From contig CAVPNX010000029.1 of assembly GCA_963706885.1 (NCBI GenBank), forward strand, positions 44,860 through 108,859: a DNA stretch of 64,000 nt. Reading direction: 5' to 3'. Shown in pieces: positions 45,023 to 54,593 of the stretch. The notes below the pieces were generated by a model that saw only the letters and a list, made by a program, of their open reading frames with translations, was not told the origin of the DNA and ran no database searches. Source of the DNA: Prado023 sp963706885 (GTDB lineage: Bacteria; Actinomycetota; Actinomycetes; S36-B12; CAIYMF01). Numbering within the stretch: the stretch's first letter is position 1; each line of letters begins with the position of its first letter. Position numbers and translations under genes: made by a program.

Positions 45023-46287
45023 GGCGCCGATGCTACGTCGGTGACGTCGGCCCGGAAGTGACCGGTGGCGACACGCACCCGCACGCCGTCGCCCGGGTGC
45101 AGCTGGTCGGCGGCGCGGATCAGGTCGCCGGTGGGGCCGACCACCACCGCGTACCCGCGGTCGAGGGTGGCCAGCGGCGACAGCGCCCGCGCCCGGGCGC
45201 GCAGGTGCGCCAGGTCGCGTTCCTGGGTGGTGATCCGTTGCTCCACCGCGCGGAAGGCCCGCTGCCGGGCGGTGTGGACCTCGGCGGACAACCGGGGCAG
45301 GAGACCCGCGGGATCGGCCATGACCGGGCGGCTGCGGGTCTGCTCAAGCCAGGTGCCCGCCTGGTCGAGCCGGGTCAGCATCATCCGGTCGAGGCTGGTG
45401 CGGCGGTCACTGATCCGCCGGGACTCCTCGGCCCAGTCGGGCACGATCCGCTTGCCCGCGTCCGTGGGGGTGGAGGCCCGCAGGTCGGCCACCAGGTCGA
45501 GCAGCGGCGCATCCTGCTCGTGGCCGATGGCGCTGACCACCGGCGTGCGGGCTGCGGCGACGGCGCGGATCAGGGACTCGTCGCTGAAGGGCAGGAGGTC
45601 CTCGAGGCTGCCCCCGCCCCGGGCGAACACGATGACGTCGACGGCCTCGTCCGCGTCGAGCTCGGCCAGGCTGCGGACCATCGTGCTCACCGCTGAGGCC
45701 CCCTGGACCGCACCCTCGCGCACCTCGAACTGCGCTGCGGGCCACCGGTGGCGGGCGTTGGTGATCACGTCGTGCATGGCCTGGGCGTTCACGCCGGTGA
45801 TGAGCCCGATCCGCCGCGGCAGCAGCGGCAGCCGGCGCTTGAGCTCGGGGGCGAACAGCCCCTCGGCGGCCAGCTGCTGCTTGCGGCGCTCCAGGGTGGC
45901 CAGCAGCTCGCCGATGCCGACCGGCCGGATCTCGCCGGCACGCAGCATGAGCCGGCCGTTGCGGACCCAGAACTCGCACTGCACGTGCAGCAGGACGCGC
46001 TGGCCGGCTGCGAGCGGGGGGTTCATGGCGCGATCGAGCCCGCCGGGGATGACGACCGAGACCGAGGCGTCGACGTCCACATCGCGGACCGTCAGGTACA
46101 CCTGCGACCCGCTGCGGCGGCTGACCTCGACGACCTGGCCCTCGATCCACACCCGGTTCAGCCGGGCGATGTAGTCACGCAGCTTCACCGAGATCTCGCG
46201 AACCGGCCAGGCGCGCTCGGGGGCCGAGCCGTCTGCGGGTGCCGCGGGTGCGGGTGCCGCGGGTGCGGCGTCGGGGGAGGGGGCCAT
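45019..46287 (-). CDS. xseA: Exonuclease VII large subunit
   Basis: 422 residues. An OB-fold N-domain (WPVREISVKLRDYIARLNRVWIEGQVVE ... VYLTVRDV) is followed by the catalytic domain with PLLPRRIGLITGVNAQAMHDVI, VIVFARGGGSLEDLLPFSDE and the GHEQDAPLLDLVADLRASTPTDAG segment, then a coiled-coil and a C-terminal strand (LDRGYAVVV). ATG at 46287. First gene of the xseA-xseB operon; divergent from ispH across a 123-base region that holds a tandem repeat. Confidence 0.95.
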   Translation of the reverse strand: MAPSPDAAPAAPAPAAPADGSAPERAWPVREISVKLRDYIARLNRVWIEGQVVEVSRRSGSQVYLTVRDVDVDASVSVVIPGGLDRAMNPPLAAGQRVLLHVQCEFWVRNGRLMLRAGEIRPVGIGELLATLERRKQQLAAEGLFAPELKRRLPLLPRRIGLITGVNAQAMHDVITNARHRWPAAQFEVREGAVQGASAVSTMVRSLAELDADEAVDVIVFARGGGSLEDLLPFSDESLIRAVAAARTPVVSAIGHEQDAPLLDLVADLRASTPTDAGKRIVPDWAEESRRISDRRTSLDRMMLTRLDQAGTWLEQTRSRPVMADPAGLLPRLSAEVHTARQRAFRAVEQRITTQERDLAHLRARARALSPLATLDRGYAVVVGPTGDLIRAADQLHPGDGVRVRVATGHFRADVTDVASAP

Positions 46288-46328
46288 GGTCGCGAGGGTA
46301 CGACAGGGGGCTGACATGGGCGGGCGCC

Positions 46329-46392
46329 CTGCGGTGTCGGTCGCCCCACCGGGCGGGGTCGCGCTGCGGTGTCGGTCGCCCCACCGGGCGGG
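46329..46392. repeat. Tandem 29-base direct repeat in the xseA/ispH promoter region
   Basis: The 29 bases at 46329-46357 (starting CTGCGGTGTCGGTCGCC) recur exactly at 46364-46392, a period of 35. The second copy ends 18 bases before the ispH start codon. It could double a regulator site or be a simple slippage repeat. Confidence 0.85.
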
Positions 46393-46410
46393 CCGACCTA
46401 CCATTGAGAC

Positions 46411-47376
46411 ATGTCTGAATCGGGTCGCAAGGTCCTGCTCGCTGCCCCGCGCGGCTACTGCGCCGGTGTGGACCGGGCTGTGGTTGCCGTCGAGAAGGCC
46501 CTGGACCTGTACGGCGCGCCGGTGTACGTCCGCAAGGAGATCGTCCACAACCGCTACGTGGTCGACACCCTGGCGGCGCGTGGTGCCGTGTTCGTCAGCG
46601 AGACCGACGAGGTGCCGGAGGGCGCCACAGTCGTGTTCAGCGCCCACGGCGTCGCCCCGTCGGTCCATGAGGAGGCCGCCGAGCGCAACCTGCGGACCAT
46701 CGATGCGACCTGTCCGTTGGTCACGAAGGTGCACAACGAGGCCCGCCGGTTCGCCGACGAGGGCTACCAGATCCTGCTCATCGGCCATGAGGGCCATGAG
46801 GAGGTCGAGGGGACCATGGGCGAGGCGCCCGAGGCGATGACCCTGGTGGACGGGCCCGACTCCGTCGCAGGGCTGGACCTGGCCGCGGACGACAAGGTGG
46901 TCTGGCTGTCGCAGACGACCCTGTCGGTCGACGAGACGATGCAGACCGTCGAGGCGCTCCGGGAGCGCGTGCCGGGCCTGATCAGCCCGCCGAGTGACGA
47001 CATCTGCTACGCGACGCAGAACCGCCAGACCGCGGTCAAGGAGGTGGCGCCGCGAAGCGACGTGCTGATCGTCGTGGGCTCGGCCAACTCGTCGAACTCC
47101 GTGCGCCTGCTGGAGGTCGGCCTGCAGTACGGCGCGAAGTCCGGGCATCGGGTCGACATGGCCAGCGAGCTGGAGCCGCAGTGGTTCGAGGGCGCGACGA
47201 CCGTGGGCCTCACCAGTGGGGCGTCGGTGCCCGAGATCCTGGTGCGCGATGTGTTGGCGCGCCTGGCCGAGCTCGGCTTCGACGACGTCGAGGTCGTGGA
47301 CGCGGTGGAGGAGCACATGGTCTTCGCGCTGCCGCAGGAGCTGCGCCGGGACCTGAAGGCGGCCGGGAAGCAGTAG
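46411..47376 (+). CDS. ispH: 4-hydroxy-3-methylbut-2-enyl diphosphate reductase
   Basis: Last enzyme of the MEP isoprenoid pathway, making IPP and DMAPP with an iron-sulfur cluster. 321 residues. The three cluster cysteines are in PRGYCAGVDRAV (residue about 17), IDATCPLVTKVH and DDICYATQNRQ; catalytic Glu and His are in FSAHGVAPSV and IGHEGHEEVEGTMGE. The start ATG follows the 29-base tandem repeat. Works upstream of the cis-prenyl synthase at 39030. Confidence 0.97.
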   Translation: MSESGRKVLLAAPRGYCAGVDRAVVAVEKALDLYGAPVYVRKEIVHNRYVVDTLAARGAVFVSETDEVPEGATVVFSAHGVAPSVHEEAAERNLRTIDATCPLVTKVHNEARRFADEGYQILLIGHEGHEEVEGTMGEAPEAMTLVDGPDSVAGLDLAADDKVVWLSQTTLSVDETMQTVEALRERVPGLISPPSDDICYATQNRQTAVKEVAPRSDVLIVVGSANSSNSVRLLEVGLQYGAKSGHRVDMASELEPQWFEGATTVGLTSGASVPEILVRDVLARLAELGFDDVEVVDAVEEHMVFALPQELRRDLKAAGKQ

Positions 47377-47455
47377 TGCCGGGAAGCAGCAGTACGTGTG
47401 GTGTCGCCGGGCCGGCCGCGGCGGCCTGCGCCTCAGCGAGTGCGCTCGATGCTCC

Positions 47456-47996
47456 TCAGCGATCGGTGAAGTGGCGGACAGCTGCGATCGTCGTCGACAG
47501 CACCGTCGCCACCACGACCCAGACGGCGTTCGCGCCGAGGGTCGACACGATCATCGCGACCTCTTCGACACGATCGAAGCCACCTCCGTCGTTGGCCACG
47601 AGCAGTTGGCCGGCGATCAGGACGGCGGTCAGGAACGCCAGCGGCGGCATCATCGCCGGCAGTGAGCGGTCGCCCTTGCGCGTGATCAGGGGGCAGATGA
47701 TCGCGACCGCGACCAGCGTCACCCCGGTCCACGTCGAGATCTCGTCGCGCAGGGACGGCCTCCACGGCGGCGACTCCGATCACCACGAGCGTGGCGATGG
47801 TGACCACACGACCACCGCGGAACCCCCGGGTGGTGGTCGCTGAGGGGTCGCCTGCCGGCGGCGTCTCCGATGGCGATGCCTGCCCGACCGCCGCATCGAC
47901 CGGGGCGCCGCCGGCCGGGGCATCGACCGCAGCATCGACCGGGGCTCCGGCGCGCGCCCATCCGGGCTCGTCGGCTCCGGTGGGCGGCTGAGTCAC
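47456..47996 (-). CDS. DUF6542-type membrane protein (frameshifted in this sequence)
   Basis: Two frames make one protein of about 179 residues. The N-terminal part is an Ala/Pro/Gly-rich tail followed by the first hydrophobic segment (VVTIATLVVIGVAAVEA); the C-terminal part gives WTGVTLVAVAIICPLITRKGD, LPAMMPPLAFLTAVLIAGQLLV and ANAVWVVVATVLSTTIAAVRHF, a membrane domain of the DUF6542 kind. The frame changes near 47750-47760, where one base too many or too few separates the two halves. GTG start at 47996. Equivalent to the small membrane gene beside ispH in mycobacteria (Rv1111c-like). Function unknown. Confidence 0.7.
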
Positions 47997-48027
47997 AGGG
48001 TGATGTTAGTGGGCCGGGTGGCACCGA

Positions 48028-49347
48028 CTATGCGACGGCGTGGGAGCTGACATCGAGGCGTGGCTGGCCCGCCTCGAGGGCCTGCTGTTCGAGTGGGTCG
48101 AGGCAGGCCGAAGGTTCGTTCGCCGCCTCCCCTTCGTCCACCCCGTCCGATGTCCCCACGGTGGCGGCGGCCGGTGCGGTCGCACTCCCGGCCGTGTCGG
48201 CTGCCCTGGACGCGAGGCTCCGTGGCTGCTGATCCACCTGGCGGGGGGACTCCAGGGGGATCGCCAGGCCCTGCATCTCGGTGAACCGACGACCGGTCAC
48301 GAGCACCCGCGACTCCAGCGACGCGATCGCCCTGTTGTACGCCGTGACACCCGCGCCCAGGGACGACCCCAGCTTGTCGAGGTGCCCCAGCATGGTCGCC
48401 AGCCGTTCGGCCATCTCGCGACCCAGCGACTGCACCTCCCGGGCGTTGGCGGCGAGCGCGTCCTGGCGCCAGATGTGGCCGACCGTGCGGGTCAGTGCCA
48501 TGAGGGTCGTGGGGGTGGCCAGGATGACGTTGCGCTGGAAGGCGTGCTCGAGCAGTGCGGGGTCGCAGGCCAGGGCCTCGGCCAGCAGCGACTCGGCGGG
48601 CAGGAACATCACGACGAACTCAGGCGCGGTGTCGAACTGCCGGGCGTACTCCTTGCCCGCCAGCCGATCGACGTGGTTGCGCACCTCGCGGGCGTGCTGG
48701 GCGCGCGCCGCCGCCACCTCGTCCTGGGGGTCGCCGGCCTCGATGCCCAGGATCGCGCGCAGTGAGACCTTCGCGTCGACCACCACGGTCTTGTCCTCGC
48801 CGAGGTGGAGCACGACGTCGGGCCGAAGCATCCCCGCATCGGTCGTGACCGACTGCTGCTCGGTGAAGTGCACGTCGCGAACCAGCCCCGACGACTCGAG
48901 CAGCCGACGCAGCTGGAACTCGCCCCACCGACCGCGGACCTCGCTGTGACCCAGCGCCCCCACCAGTCGTGCGGTCTCGCGCCGAAGGCCGTCCGTGGAG
49001 GTGCTGGTGGCCTCGGCGACCAACCGAAGCTGCTCGGCCAGTTGCGCGGTGGAGGTCGCCCGCCCTCCCTCCGCCCGGGCCACCGCCTCCTCGAGCCGGC
49101 CCAGGGCGGTCTGGACGGGACCCATCGCCTGCGCCACCTGCTCCGGTGCCTGGGCCTGGGCCTGTGCACTTGTCCGGGCCGCCGCCAGTTCCGCCTCGAG
49201 CCGTGACACCCGCTCCCCGGCGACGGCGAGCTCGGCGGAATGTCGCGGACGGTCCATCAAACCGCGCAGCACCCAGCCCAATGCGAGGCAGACCCCGGCC
49301 ATCACGACCACTGCGAACGTGAACACCCACCACATCGACGTATCCAT
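48028..49347 (-). CDS. rmuC: DNA recombination protein RmuC homologue
   Basis: 439 residues. An N-terminal transmembrane helix (WWVFTFAVVVMAGVCLALGWVL), a coiled-coil with Ala/Gln-rich heptads to about residue 110, then the RmuC nuclease-like core: RGRWGEFQLRRLLESSGLV, LRPDVVLHLGEDKTVVVDAKV (Asp/Lys of the PD-(D/E)XK fold), FVVMFLPAESLLAEAL and ILATPTTLMALTRTVGHIWRQ. A low-complexity 70-residue tail follows. RmuC limits inversion and recombination at palindromes. The ATG at 49347 gives the normal membrane anchor. Confidence 0.92.
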   Translation of the reverse strand: MDTSMWWVFTFAVVVMAGVCLALGWVLRGLMDRPRHSAELAVAGERVSRLEAELAAARTSAQAQAQAPEQVAQAMGPVQTALGRLEEAVARAEGGRATSTAQLAEQLRLVAEATSTSTDGLRRETARLVGALGHSEVRGRWGEFQLRRLLESSGLVRDVHFTEQQSVTTDAGMLRPDVVLHLGEDKTVVVDAKVSLRAILGIEAGDPQDEVAAARAQHAREVRNHVDRLAGKEYARQFDTAPEFVVMFLPAESLLAEALACDPALLEHAFQRNVILATPTTLMALTRTVGHIWRQDALAANAREVQSLGREMAERLATMLGHLDKLGSSLGAGVTAYNRAIASLESRVLVTGRRFTEMQGLAIPLESPRQVDQQPRSLASRAADTAGSATAPAAATVGTSDGVDEGEAANEPSACLDPLEQQALEAGQPRLDVSSHAVA

Positions 49348-49472
49348 GGCTCATTCCTACGGCAGGGGTGTGACATTGGTGGGACGTCGCCGATCGAAGC
49401 CGCGCCGTGGTGCGCACCCGGCGATGTTGCCGGCCGGGCGGCCGGGCGTCAGGCGACGCGCGCCGTCGGGCG

Positions 49473-50873
49473 TCAGGCGACCCGGGCGACCACCCGTGCG
49501 TGGTTGTCATCCGGGTAGGACAGCGCACACGCCCCCTGCGGGCTGGTCCAGCGCAGACCGTCGCCGGCGGCGGCCTCCACCCTCCATCCGCCTTCGTGCT
49601 TGAGGCGGTGGTGTCTTCGGCACAGGGCGTGGAGGTTCTCCGCTGAGGTGGAACCCGTGGGGAAGGGAACCAGGTGGTCGAGGTCGCACTCGGTCGCGGG
49701 CACCGCGCACCCGGGGAACCGGCACGTCCCGTCGCGCAGCCGGACGTGCCGGTCCAGGGCGGCGGGCGGGCGGTACGACAGCGTCCCGACGTCAAGGACG
49801 GCGCCCGTGGCGCGGCAGGTCAGGACGTGGCGCCACCGCGCATCGCCCGCGGCCAATCGACGTGCATCCTCAGCGGGGATCACCCCGAACCCGTTGATGA
49901 CGCCGGGTTCGTCACTGAACCCTGCGAGCGAGTCGACGGGAATGGTGACCGTGATGACGGTGTCGGCGCGTGGTCGTCCGCCCACTGCGCCGGCAGAGGC
50001 CCCGAGATCAGACGCCGAACAGTCGCTGGCGCTCGGGTGCAGGATCAGGTCGACCAGAGCAGAGGCCAGCCACAGGTCCAGCGGCTCGCGGGGATCTGTA
50101 CCGTCGTGAGTGGGGTCGCCGTTGCGGTCGGCCAGGGCGCACGCGCGGATGGCGGAGTACACCCGCTCGGCATCCTCGCTGGCCAGTCGTGCGACCAGGT
50201 CCGCGGTCCCGTCCCCCCGATGCCCCACCCACACGCCACGCTCAGCGAGGCCCTTGCTGCGCCGGCGAGGTCGCTCGCCGCAGCCGAGGGCCAGCAACCT
50301 GCGCTGGAGGAACAACTCCAGGCGGCGGGCGGTGTGCTCCTGGGCATAGGCCAGGCCGTCTGCCAACAGGGTGGCGCATTCGGACTCGAAGTCCTCGCGC
50401 GGCACACCCTCCGGATCGGTCATGGGGATCTCGAACAGCGCGTCGGCCAGGATCCGGGCGCGGGTCAGGTCGAGCTCGCCGCGGCACAGGGCTGCCCACA
50501 CCTCCGGCTGGTGACGAAGCGCCTCGGACGTGGACCGCGTGTGCTGGGCGGAGCGTCGGGAGACGAGCAGCGCACAGGACACCTCGTCGAGCACCCGGTC
50601 GGTGCCTGCGCCCCCCGGGGTCTCATCGGCCACCGCCGCGACGCACGCCGCACGAAGGGCGGCGACCTGCCGGGAGAGCTGCTCCACGGCCTCCAGCGAC
50701 AGCATCGCTGGTCCGTAGGCGGCGATGTCGAGGCCTCGGCCATCGGAACCACCCGGATCCGGGTCGTCCGGCGGTCGGGCACGGATCACCTGCACCAACG
50801 CGTCGACCCCCAATCCCGCGGCGTCGAGCACGCGGCCATGCTCATCCCGCACGGTCAGAACAACCTCAAGCAC
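49473..50873 (-). CDS. DUF222/HNH endonuclease-domain protein (13E12 repeat family)
   Basis: 466 residues. The N-terminal DUF222 region (LSLEAVEQLSRQVAALRAACVAAV to about residue 250) is followed by a C-terminal HNH domain: LRDGTCRFPGCAVPATECDLDHLVPFPTGSTSAENLHALCRRHHRLKHEGG (zinc-cysteines, catalytic DLDH His and RHHRLKH). Family members are dispersed repeats in mycobacteria; the biological role is unclear. GTG at 50873 with a GGGGGAAG ribosome site. A textbook actinobacterial LexA box lies only 16 bases upstream (50889-50904), so it should be DNA-damage inducible. Confidence 0.9.
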   Translation of the reverse strand: MLEVVLTVRDEHGRVLDAAGLGVDALVQVIRARPPDDPDPGGSDGRGLDIAAYGPAMLSLEAVEQLSRQVAALRAACVAAVADETPGGAGTDRVLDEVSCALLVSRRSAQHTRSTSEALRHQPEVWAALCRGELDLTRARILADALFEIPMTDPEGVPREDFESECATLLADGLAYAQEHTARRLELFLQRRLLALGCGERPRRRSKGLAERGVWVGHRGDGTADLVARLASEDAERVYSAIRACALADRNGDPTHDGTDPREPLDLWLASALVDLILHPSASDCSASDLGASAGAVGGRPRADTVITVTIPVDSLAGFSDEPGVINGFGVIPAEDARRLAAGDARWRHVLTCRATGAVLDVGTLSYRPPAALDRHVRLRDGTCRFPGCAVPATECDLDHLVPFPTGSTSAENLHALCRRHHRLKHEGGWRVEAAAGDGLRWTSPQGACALSYPDDNHARVVARVA

Positions 50874-50888
50874 ACTTCCCCCTCAGAG

Positions 50889-50904
50889 TCGAACACCTGT
50901 TCGA
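50889..50904. promoter_or_regulatory. LexA (SOS) box upstream of the HNH gene
   Basis: TCGAACACCTGTTCGA is a perfect TCGAAC-N4-GTTCGA palindrome, the actinobacterial SOS box. It sits 16 bases before the GTG of the minus-strand DUF222-HNH gene and about 105 bases before the plus-strand DUF1877 gene. The former is the likely target. Confidence 0.88.
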
Positions 50905-51009
50905 TCAGCTGTCAGAACCATACCCCGCCCCACCGACATGCGGCGCTGATCCCGGGGCCCCTGTGGACAGTCGCTGGGCGAATTGGGGGGACGGCACCAC
51001 ACTGCCGCC

Positions 51010-51501
51010 ATGGGAATCCGCTACTACGCCTGGCCCTTGCACCCTGACCTCGTCGACCTGGCGAGGTCCTACCCGGAGGCATTCGCTGCTGACGATCCGT
51101 TCGCTGACGCGTGGTTCACGGAGAATGCCGGCAACTGCTACTTGGACAAGGCGTGGAGCGGGCTCCAGGTCGTGCTCGGCACCGGGGCTGGTCGGGGCGG
51201 CCGACGGCCCGCGCTCTCGCTCGTCGAAGGAGACGTGACGATGACGAGCCATGGCTGGATCGCACATTTCGGGGTCCTTGATCCAGTCCAGCTGCGCCGG
51301 GCGGCCCGGGACCTCGAGCAGGTCCCGGTCTCTGCTGTCCCACGCGAGTCGAAGCGAGATCGCGCACGACTGGGCACCAGCTTCCTGGCACCGATCGGCA
51401 TGGCGGATCGGGACTACGTGGTGGAGCACCTCGGGGTGCTGAAGGGCTTCGTCGACACCTTGGCGCAGGGCCGAATGGGCATGATCTACATGATCGGGTA
51501 G
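51010..51501 (+). CDS. DUF1877 family protein
   Basis: 163-residue soluble protein beginning MGIRYYAWPLHPDLVDLA, the characteristic N-terminus of DUF1877/YfbM-like proteins, with the YLDKAWSGLQVVLG segment and a C-terminal AQGRMGMIYMIG. YfbM-type proteins form small alpha/beta folds of unknown function and are often found in accessory regions. The ATG at 51010 fits the family; a GTG at 50983 is less likely. No operon partner. Confidence 0.8.
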   Translation: MGIRYYAWPLHPDLVDLARSYPEAFAADDPFADAWFTENAGNCYLDKAWSGLQVVLGTGAGRGGRRPALSLVEGDVTMTSHGWIAHFGVLDPVQLRRAARDLEQVPVSAVPRESKRDRARLGTSFLAPIGMADRDYVVEHLGVLKGFVDTLAQGRMGMIYMIG

Positions 51502-51580
51502 TCCCTGGCGCGGCTGCGCGGCGGAAGGGGGCCGAATGTGGGTCCGGTTGCGGTGACCAAGGACGGCACCCGATCGCCGG

Positions 51581-51586
51581 TAGAAT
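51581..51586 (+). promoter_or_regulatory. -10 element of a probable leaderless promoter for ychF
   Basis: TAGAAT lies 8 bases before the ychF GTG at 51595 with no ribosome-binding site between. Spacing puts the transcription start at or within a base or two of the start codon, so the mRNA is probably leaderless. No clear -35 was seen. Confidence 0.6.
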
Positions 51587-51594
51587 CGTGCGTT

Positions 51595-52668
<1,074 letters not shown>

Positions 52669-52815
52669 CATCAGGGAACCAGAACAAGTAGGGCGTTCCA
52701 TCAGGCACCTGGCCCAGCCGAATCCCGCCTTGGGCCTGCCCGCGATTCGGTTGGGATTGCCGCCTAGAGTTGAATGATCGGTGCCGGTCGGCCCGGCTGA
52801 CGAGAGGAATTGACC

Positions 52816-53130
52816 ATGTCTGACGACAGGATCGAACCGAGGATCATGGCCTCCACCACCATCCGTCCCACCATCGTGACGCCCACCTCGGTGCGACCGG
52901 ATGGGCGTGCCACGGAGCTGACGCCAGCGGTCTCGACAGTCGAGCAGGTGCGGGCTGTCGTGATGGGGATGACAGCGAACGCGGCGAGGACCCGATTGGA
53001 GGCGCTCGGCTTCGAGGTCCGAGTTGTCTCCCGCGACGGGAAGCCCGACGAGGAAATCGGTGGCGCGAACGGGGAGTGTGCGAACCTGTCGGTCGTCGAG
53101 GGAAAGGTCGCCGACGTCGCACTCCGATGA
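52816..53130 (+). CDS. Hypothetical 104-residue protein
   Basis: No family assigned. GAGAGGA precedes the ATG at 52816 by 7 bases, so it is probably translated. The first 45 residues are Thr/Arg/Val-rich and likely unstructured; the rest (VRAVVMGMTANAARTRLEALGFEVRVVSRDG) has the helix-then-strand pattern of PASTA- or I78-inhibitor-like small domains, a weak resemblance only. No signal peptide or membrane helix. It lies between the two exact ychF 3'-end repeats, as the content of the first inserted unit. Confidence 0.55.
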   Translation: MSDDRIEPRIMASTTIRPTIVTPTSVRPDGRATELTPAVSTVEQVRAVVMGMTANAARTRLEALGFEVRVVSRDGKPDEEIGGANGECANLSVVEGKVADVALR

Positions 53131-53149
53131 GGCGGCCACGGAACTTCCG

Positions 53150-53178
53150 GCACGACGGCGACGTGGTCGAGTTCCGCT
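53150..53178 (+). repeat. ychF 3'-end repeat, second copy (DR2)
   Basis: Identical over 29 bases to 52629-52657. The frame of YchF is kept for DGDVVEFRS and is closed by a TGA at 53180-53182, so the copy could serve as an alternative end of ychF. The stretch from 53131 to 53385 otherwise shows no gene or recognised element. Confidence 0.88.
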
Positions 53179-53396
53179 CCTGATCGGGCCGCGCGTGGTG
53201 CTGCGTGCACCCAGCGTTCCCGACGTTGAAGCCCGCAAGAGGCTCGGCTGGCATCGCCAGATCGAAAGAGGCTATGGGTCGAGTCGGCTCGATGGTCCTG
53301 CCACCAGCTGGAGAGGCGGGTGAGTGGAGCCTGGGTGGGGATCACGGACTTGCACCACGTCTCAGCGCAGGATCGCCGGCAACGACGCCGCGTGAA

Positions 53397-53495
53397 TGCC
53401 TTGAGTCCGCTCTAGGCAGGGAGACCGGGCCGGCGTACCGTCGGCCTCAAGGCGTAGGGCTTCGGGCCCGCCGGACTCCCCGCCGCGAGAGGGGA
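53397..53495 (+). promoter_or_regulatory. Structured leader of the 63-residue protein, copy 1
   Basis: Three helices can be drawn. An 8-bp helix pairs GCCTTGAG (53398-53405) with CTCAAGGC (53446-53453) and encloses GGCCG/CGGCC (53428-53432/53442-53446, sharing one base). A GGGC-TTCGG-GCCC hairpin follows (53457-53469). TCCCC/GGGGA (53477-53481/53491-53495) then pairs with the purine-rich ribosome site. No known riboswitch class was recognised. May be a translation-controlling leader or a small RNA. Confidence 0.5.
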
Positions 53496-53508
53496 ACCGT
53501 GATCGATC

Positions 53509-53700
53509 ATGAAGGATCCGCGGTGCATCGTCGGGTGGCATAACGACGCTACGGGTGCCGACCTACCACCGGACAGCGAACCAGTCTCGCCCGACAAGAT
53601 CCTGGTCGTCTGCTCTCGGTGTGGGCGCAGCAAGGTAATCAGCATTGAGTCCGGTCCCTTCACAACGCAAGCCCCGGACAATCCGATTTCCGGCGGCTGA
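53509..53700 (+). CDS. 63-residue CxxC protein, copy 1
   Basis: Small acidic protein with one CxxC knuckle (VVCSRCGRSKVISI, about residues 34-47) after a His/Cys-containing N-terminus (MKDPRCIVGWHNDAT). Two Cys pairs are not complete, so zinc binding would need the N-terminal Cys/His. No family recognised. A near-identical copy lies at 54594; the two share about 51 of 63 residues, with most changes in the last 15. Same-frame conservation of length and start supports expression. Confidence 0.55.
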   Translation: MKDPRCIVGWHNDATGADLPPDSEPVSPDKILVVCSRCGRSKVISIESGPFTTQAPDNPISGG

Positions 53701-53887
53701 GGCTGAGGACGGTCCTGCCGATCCTTGAGTATGGGAGCCACGAGCGCCACCGACACGCGGAGACCACCCATGCGACAGGGCCTTTGGGCTCTGGTGGCCC
53801 CGACGCCGGGCGGTGCAGTCTGAGGAATGAGCCCTTGGGTGGACCACCAAAGTGGCGTCCTCGTCCGGGGCGGAAACGGGGTGCATC

Positions 53888-54355
53888 ATGAAACGCAACA
53901 AGGCACTCGGAGCAGTGCTCGTGGCCGCCCTGGCGGGGGGACTTCTGACCGGCTGCTCATCGGACAGCGCGACAACGGCCACGTCCTCCACGCCCCCGGC
54001 CGAACTGCTGGTCGGCAGGTGGTTGGCGACGTTCCCGACCGTGACGGAGTTCCCCGATGGGGCGTTTGTCATCCTCGAACTCGAGGAGGGTGGGGTGTGG
54101 ACCTACAAGTGGGGCCCGTCCTACGACGAAGTCGAGCAGATAGGCATCGGCACGTACACGGTGAACGCGGATGACACGATCACCTGGCTCGGTGGGGCCT
54201 GCGTCGAAGGCGAAGCGGGCATCTACACGTACACGCTGGAGGGTGACGAATTCACCCAAACGGCGAAGGACGAACCATGTAGCCCACGCTGGGACGCCTA
54301 TCACGGGGTGACCTTCACGCGGGAGACTCCGTCGCCGAGCCCCTCCACCAGCTGA
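53888..54355 (+). CDS. Putative lipoprotein with a lipocalin-like beta domain
   Basis: 155 residues. The signal peptide has basic MKRNK, a hydrophobic core (ALGAVLVAALAGGLL) and lipobox LTGCSS. The mature domain (ELLVGRWLATFPTVTEFPDGAFVILELEEGGVWTYKWGP ... GTYTVNADDTITW ... YTYTLEGDEFTQT) has the alternating strands and GxW of small lipocalin-like or DUF-type extracellular domains, with two Cys that could form a disulfide. A Ser/Pro tail ends it. Lies between the two copies of the duplicated element. The 187 bases before it hold no other feature. Confidence 0.7.
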   Translation: MKRNKALGAVLVAALAGGLLTGCSSDSATTATSSTPPAELLVGRWLATFPTVTEFPDGAFVILELEEGGVWTYKWGPSYDEVEQIGIGTYTVNADDTITWLGGACVEGEAGIYTYTLEGDEFTQTAKDEPCSPRWDAYHGVTFTRETPSPSPSTS

Positions 54356-54394
54356 GCGCAGTCGGTGCCCTCGGGACGGCCCTCCCAATCCCGC

Positions 54395-54451
54395 GGCGTC
54401 CCACCGTGCCGGCGCGAGGTGGGTTGGGGAGAGATCCATCAGGCATGCCGG
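54395..54451 (+). repeat. Short repeat preceding duplicated element, copy A
   Basis: 57 bases about 88% identical to 54807-54861. Both contain a CCCACC...GGTGGG inverted repeat and the CCATCAGGCA motif. Copy A lies just before the second 315-bp element. Confidence 0.75.
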
Positions 54452-54481
54452 GGTCGGTTAGGCACCCTTGCGCCGCGTGAG

Positions 54482-54580
54482 TGCCTTGAGTCCGCTCTAG
54501 GCAGGGAGACCGGGCCGGCGTACCGTCGGCCTCAAGGCGTAGGGCTTCGGGCCCGCCGGACTCCCCGCCGCGAGAGGGGA
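54482..54580 (+). promoter_or_regulatory. Structured leader of the 63-residue protein, copy 2
   Basis: Same three helices as in copy 1, shifted by 1085 bases, with no change in any paired position. The one leader difference (A to G, equivalent to 53395) lies outside the helices. Confidence 0.5.
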
Positions 54581-54593
54581 ACCGTGATCGATC

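Larger units (their letters stand above)
53386..53700 (+). repeat. Duplicated 315-bp element, copy 1
   Basis: Nearly identical to 54471-54785 (constant offset of 1085 bases). The first 123 bases, which are non-coding, differ by one base; the coding 3' half differs by a few bases and diverges most at the end. Each copy contains a folded leader and a 63-codon gene. Confidence 0.92.

Noticed and set aside
49435..49487. CGGGCGTCAGGCGAC direct repeat at the 3' end of the HNH gene
   Set aside because: Two short copies overlap the stop codon; looks like local slippage without further structure.
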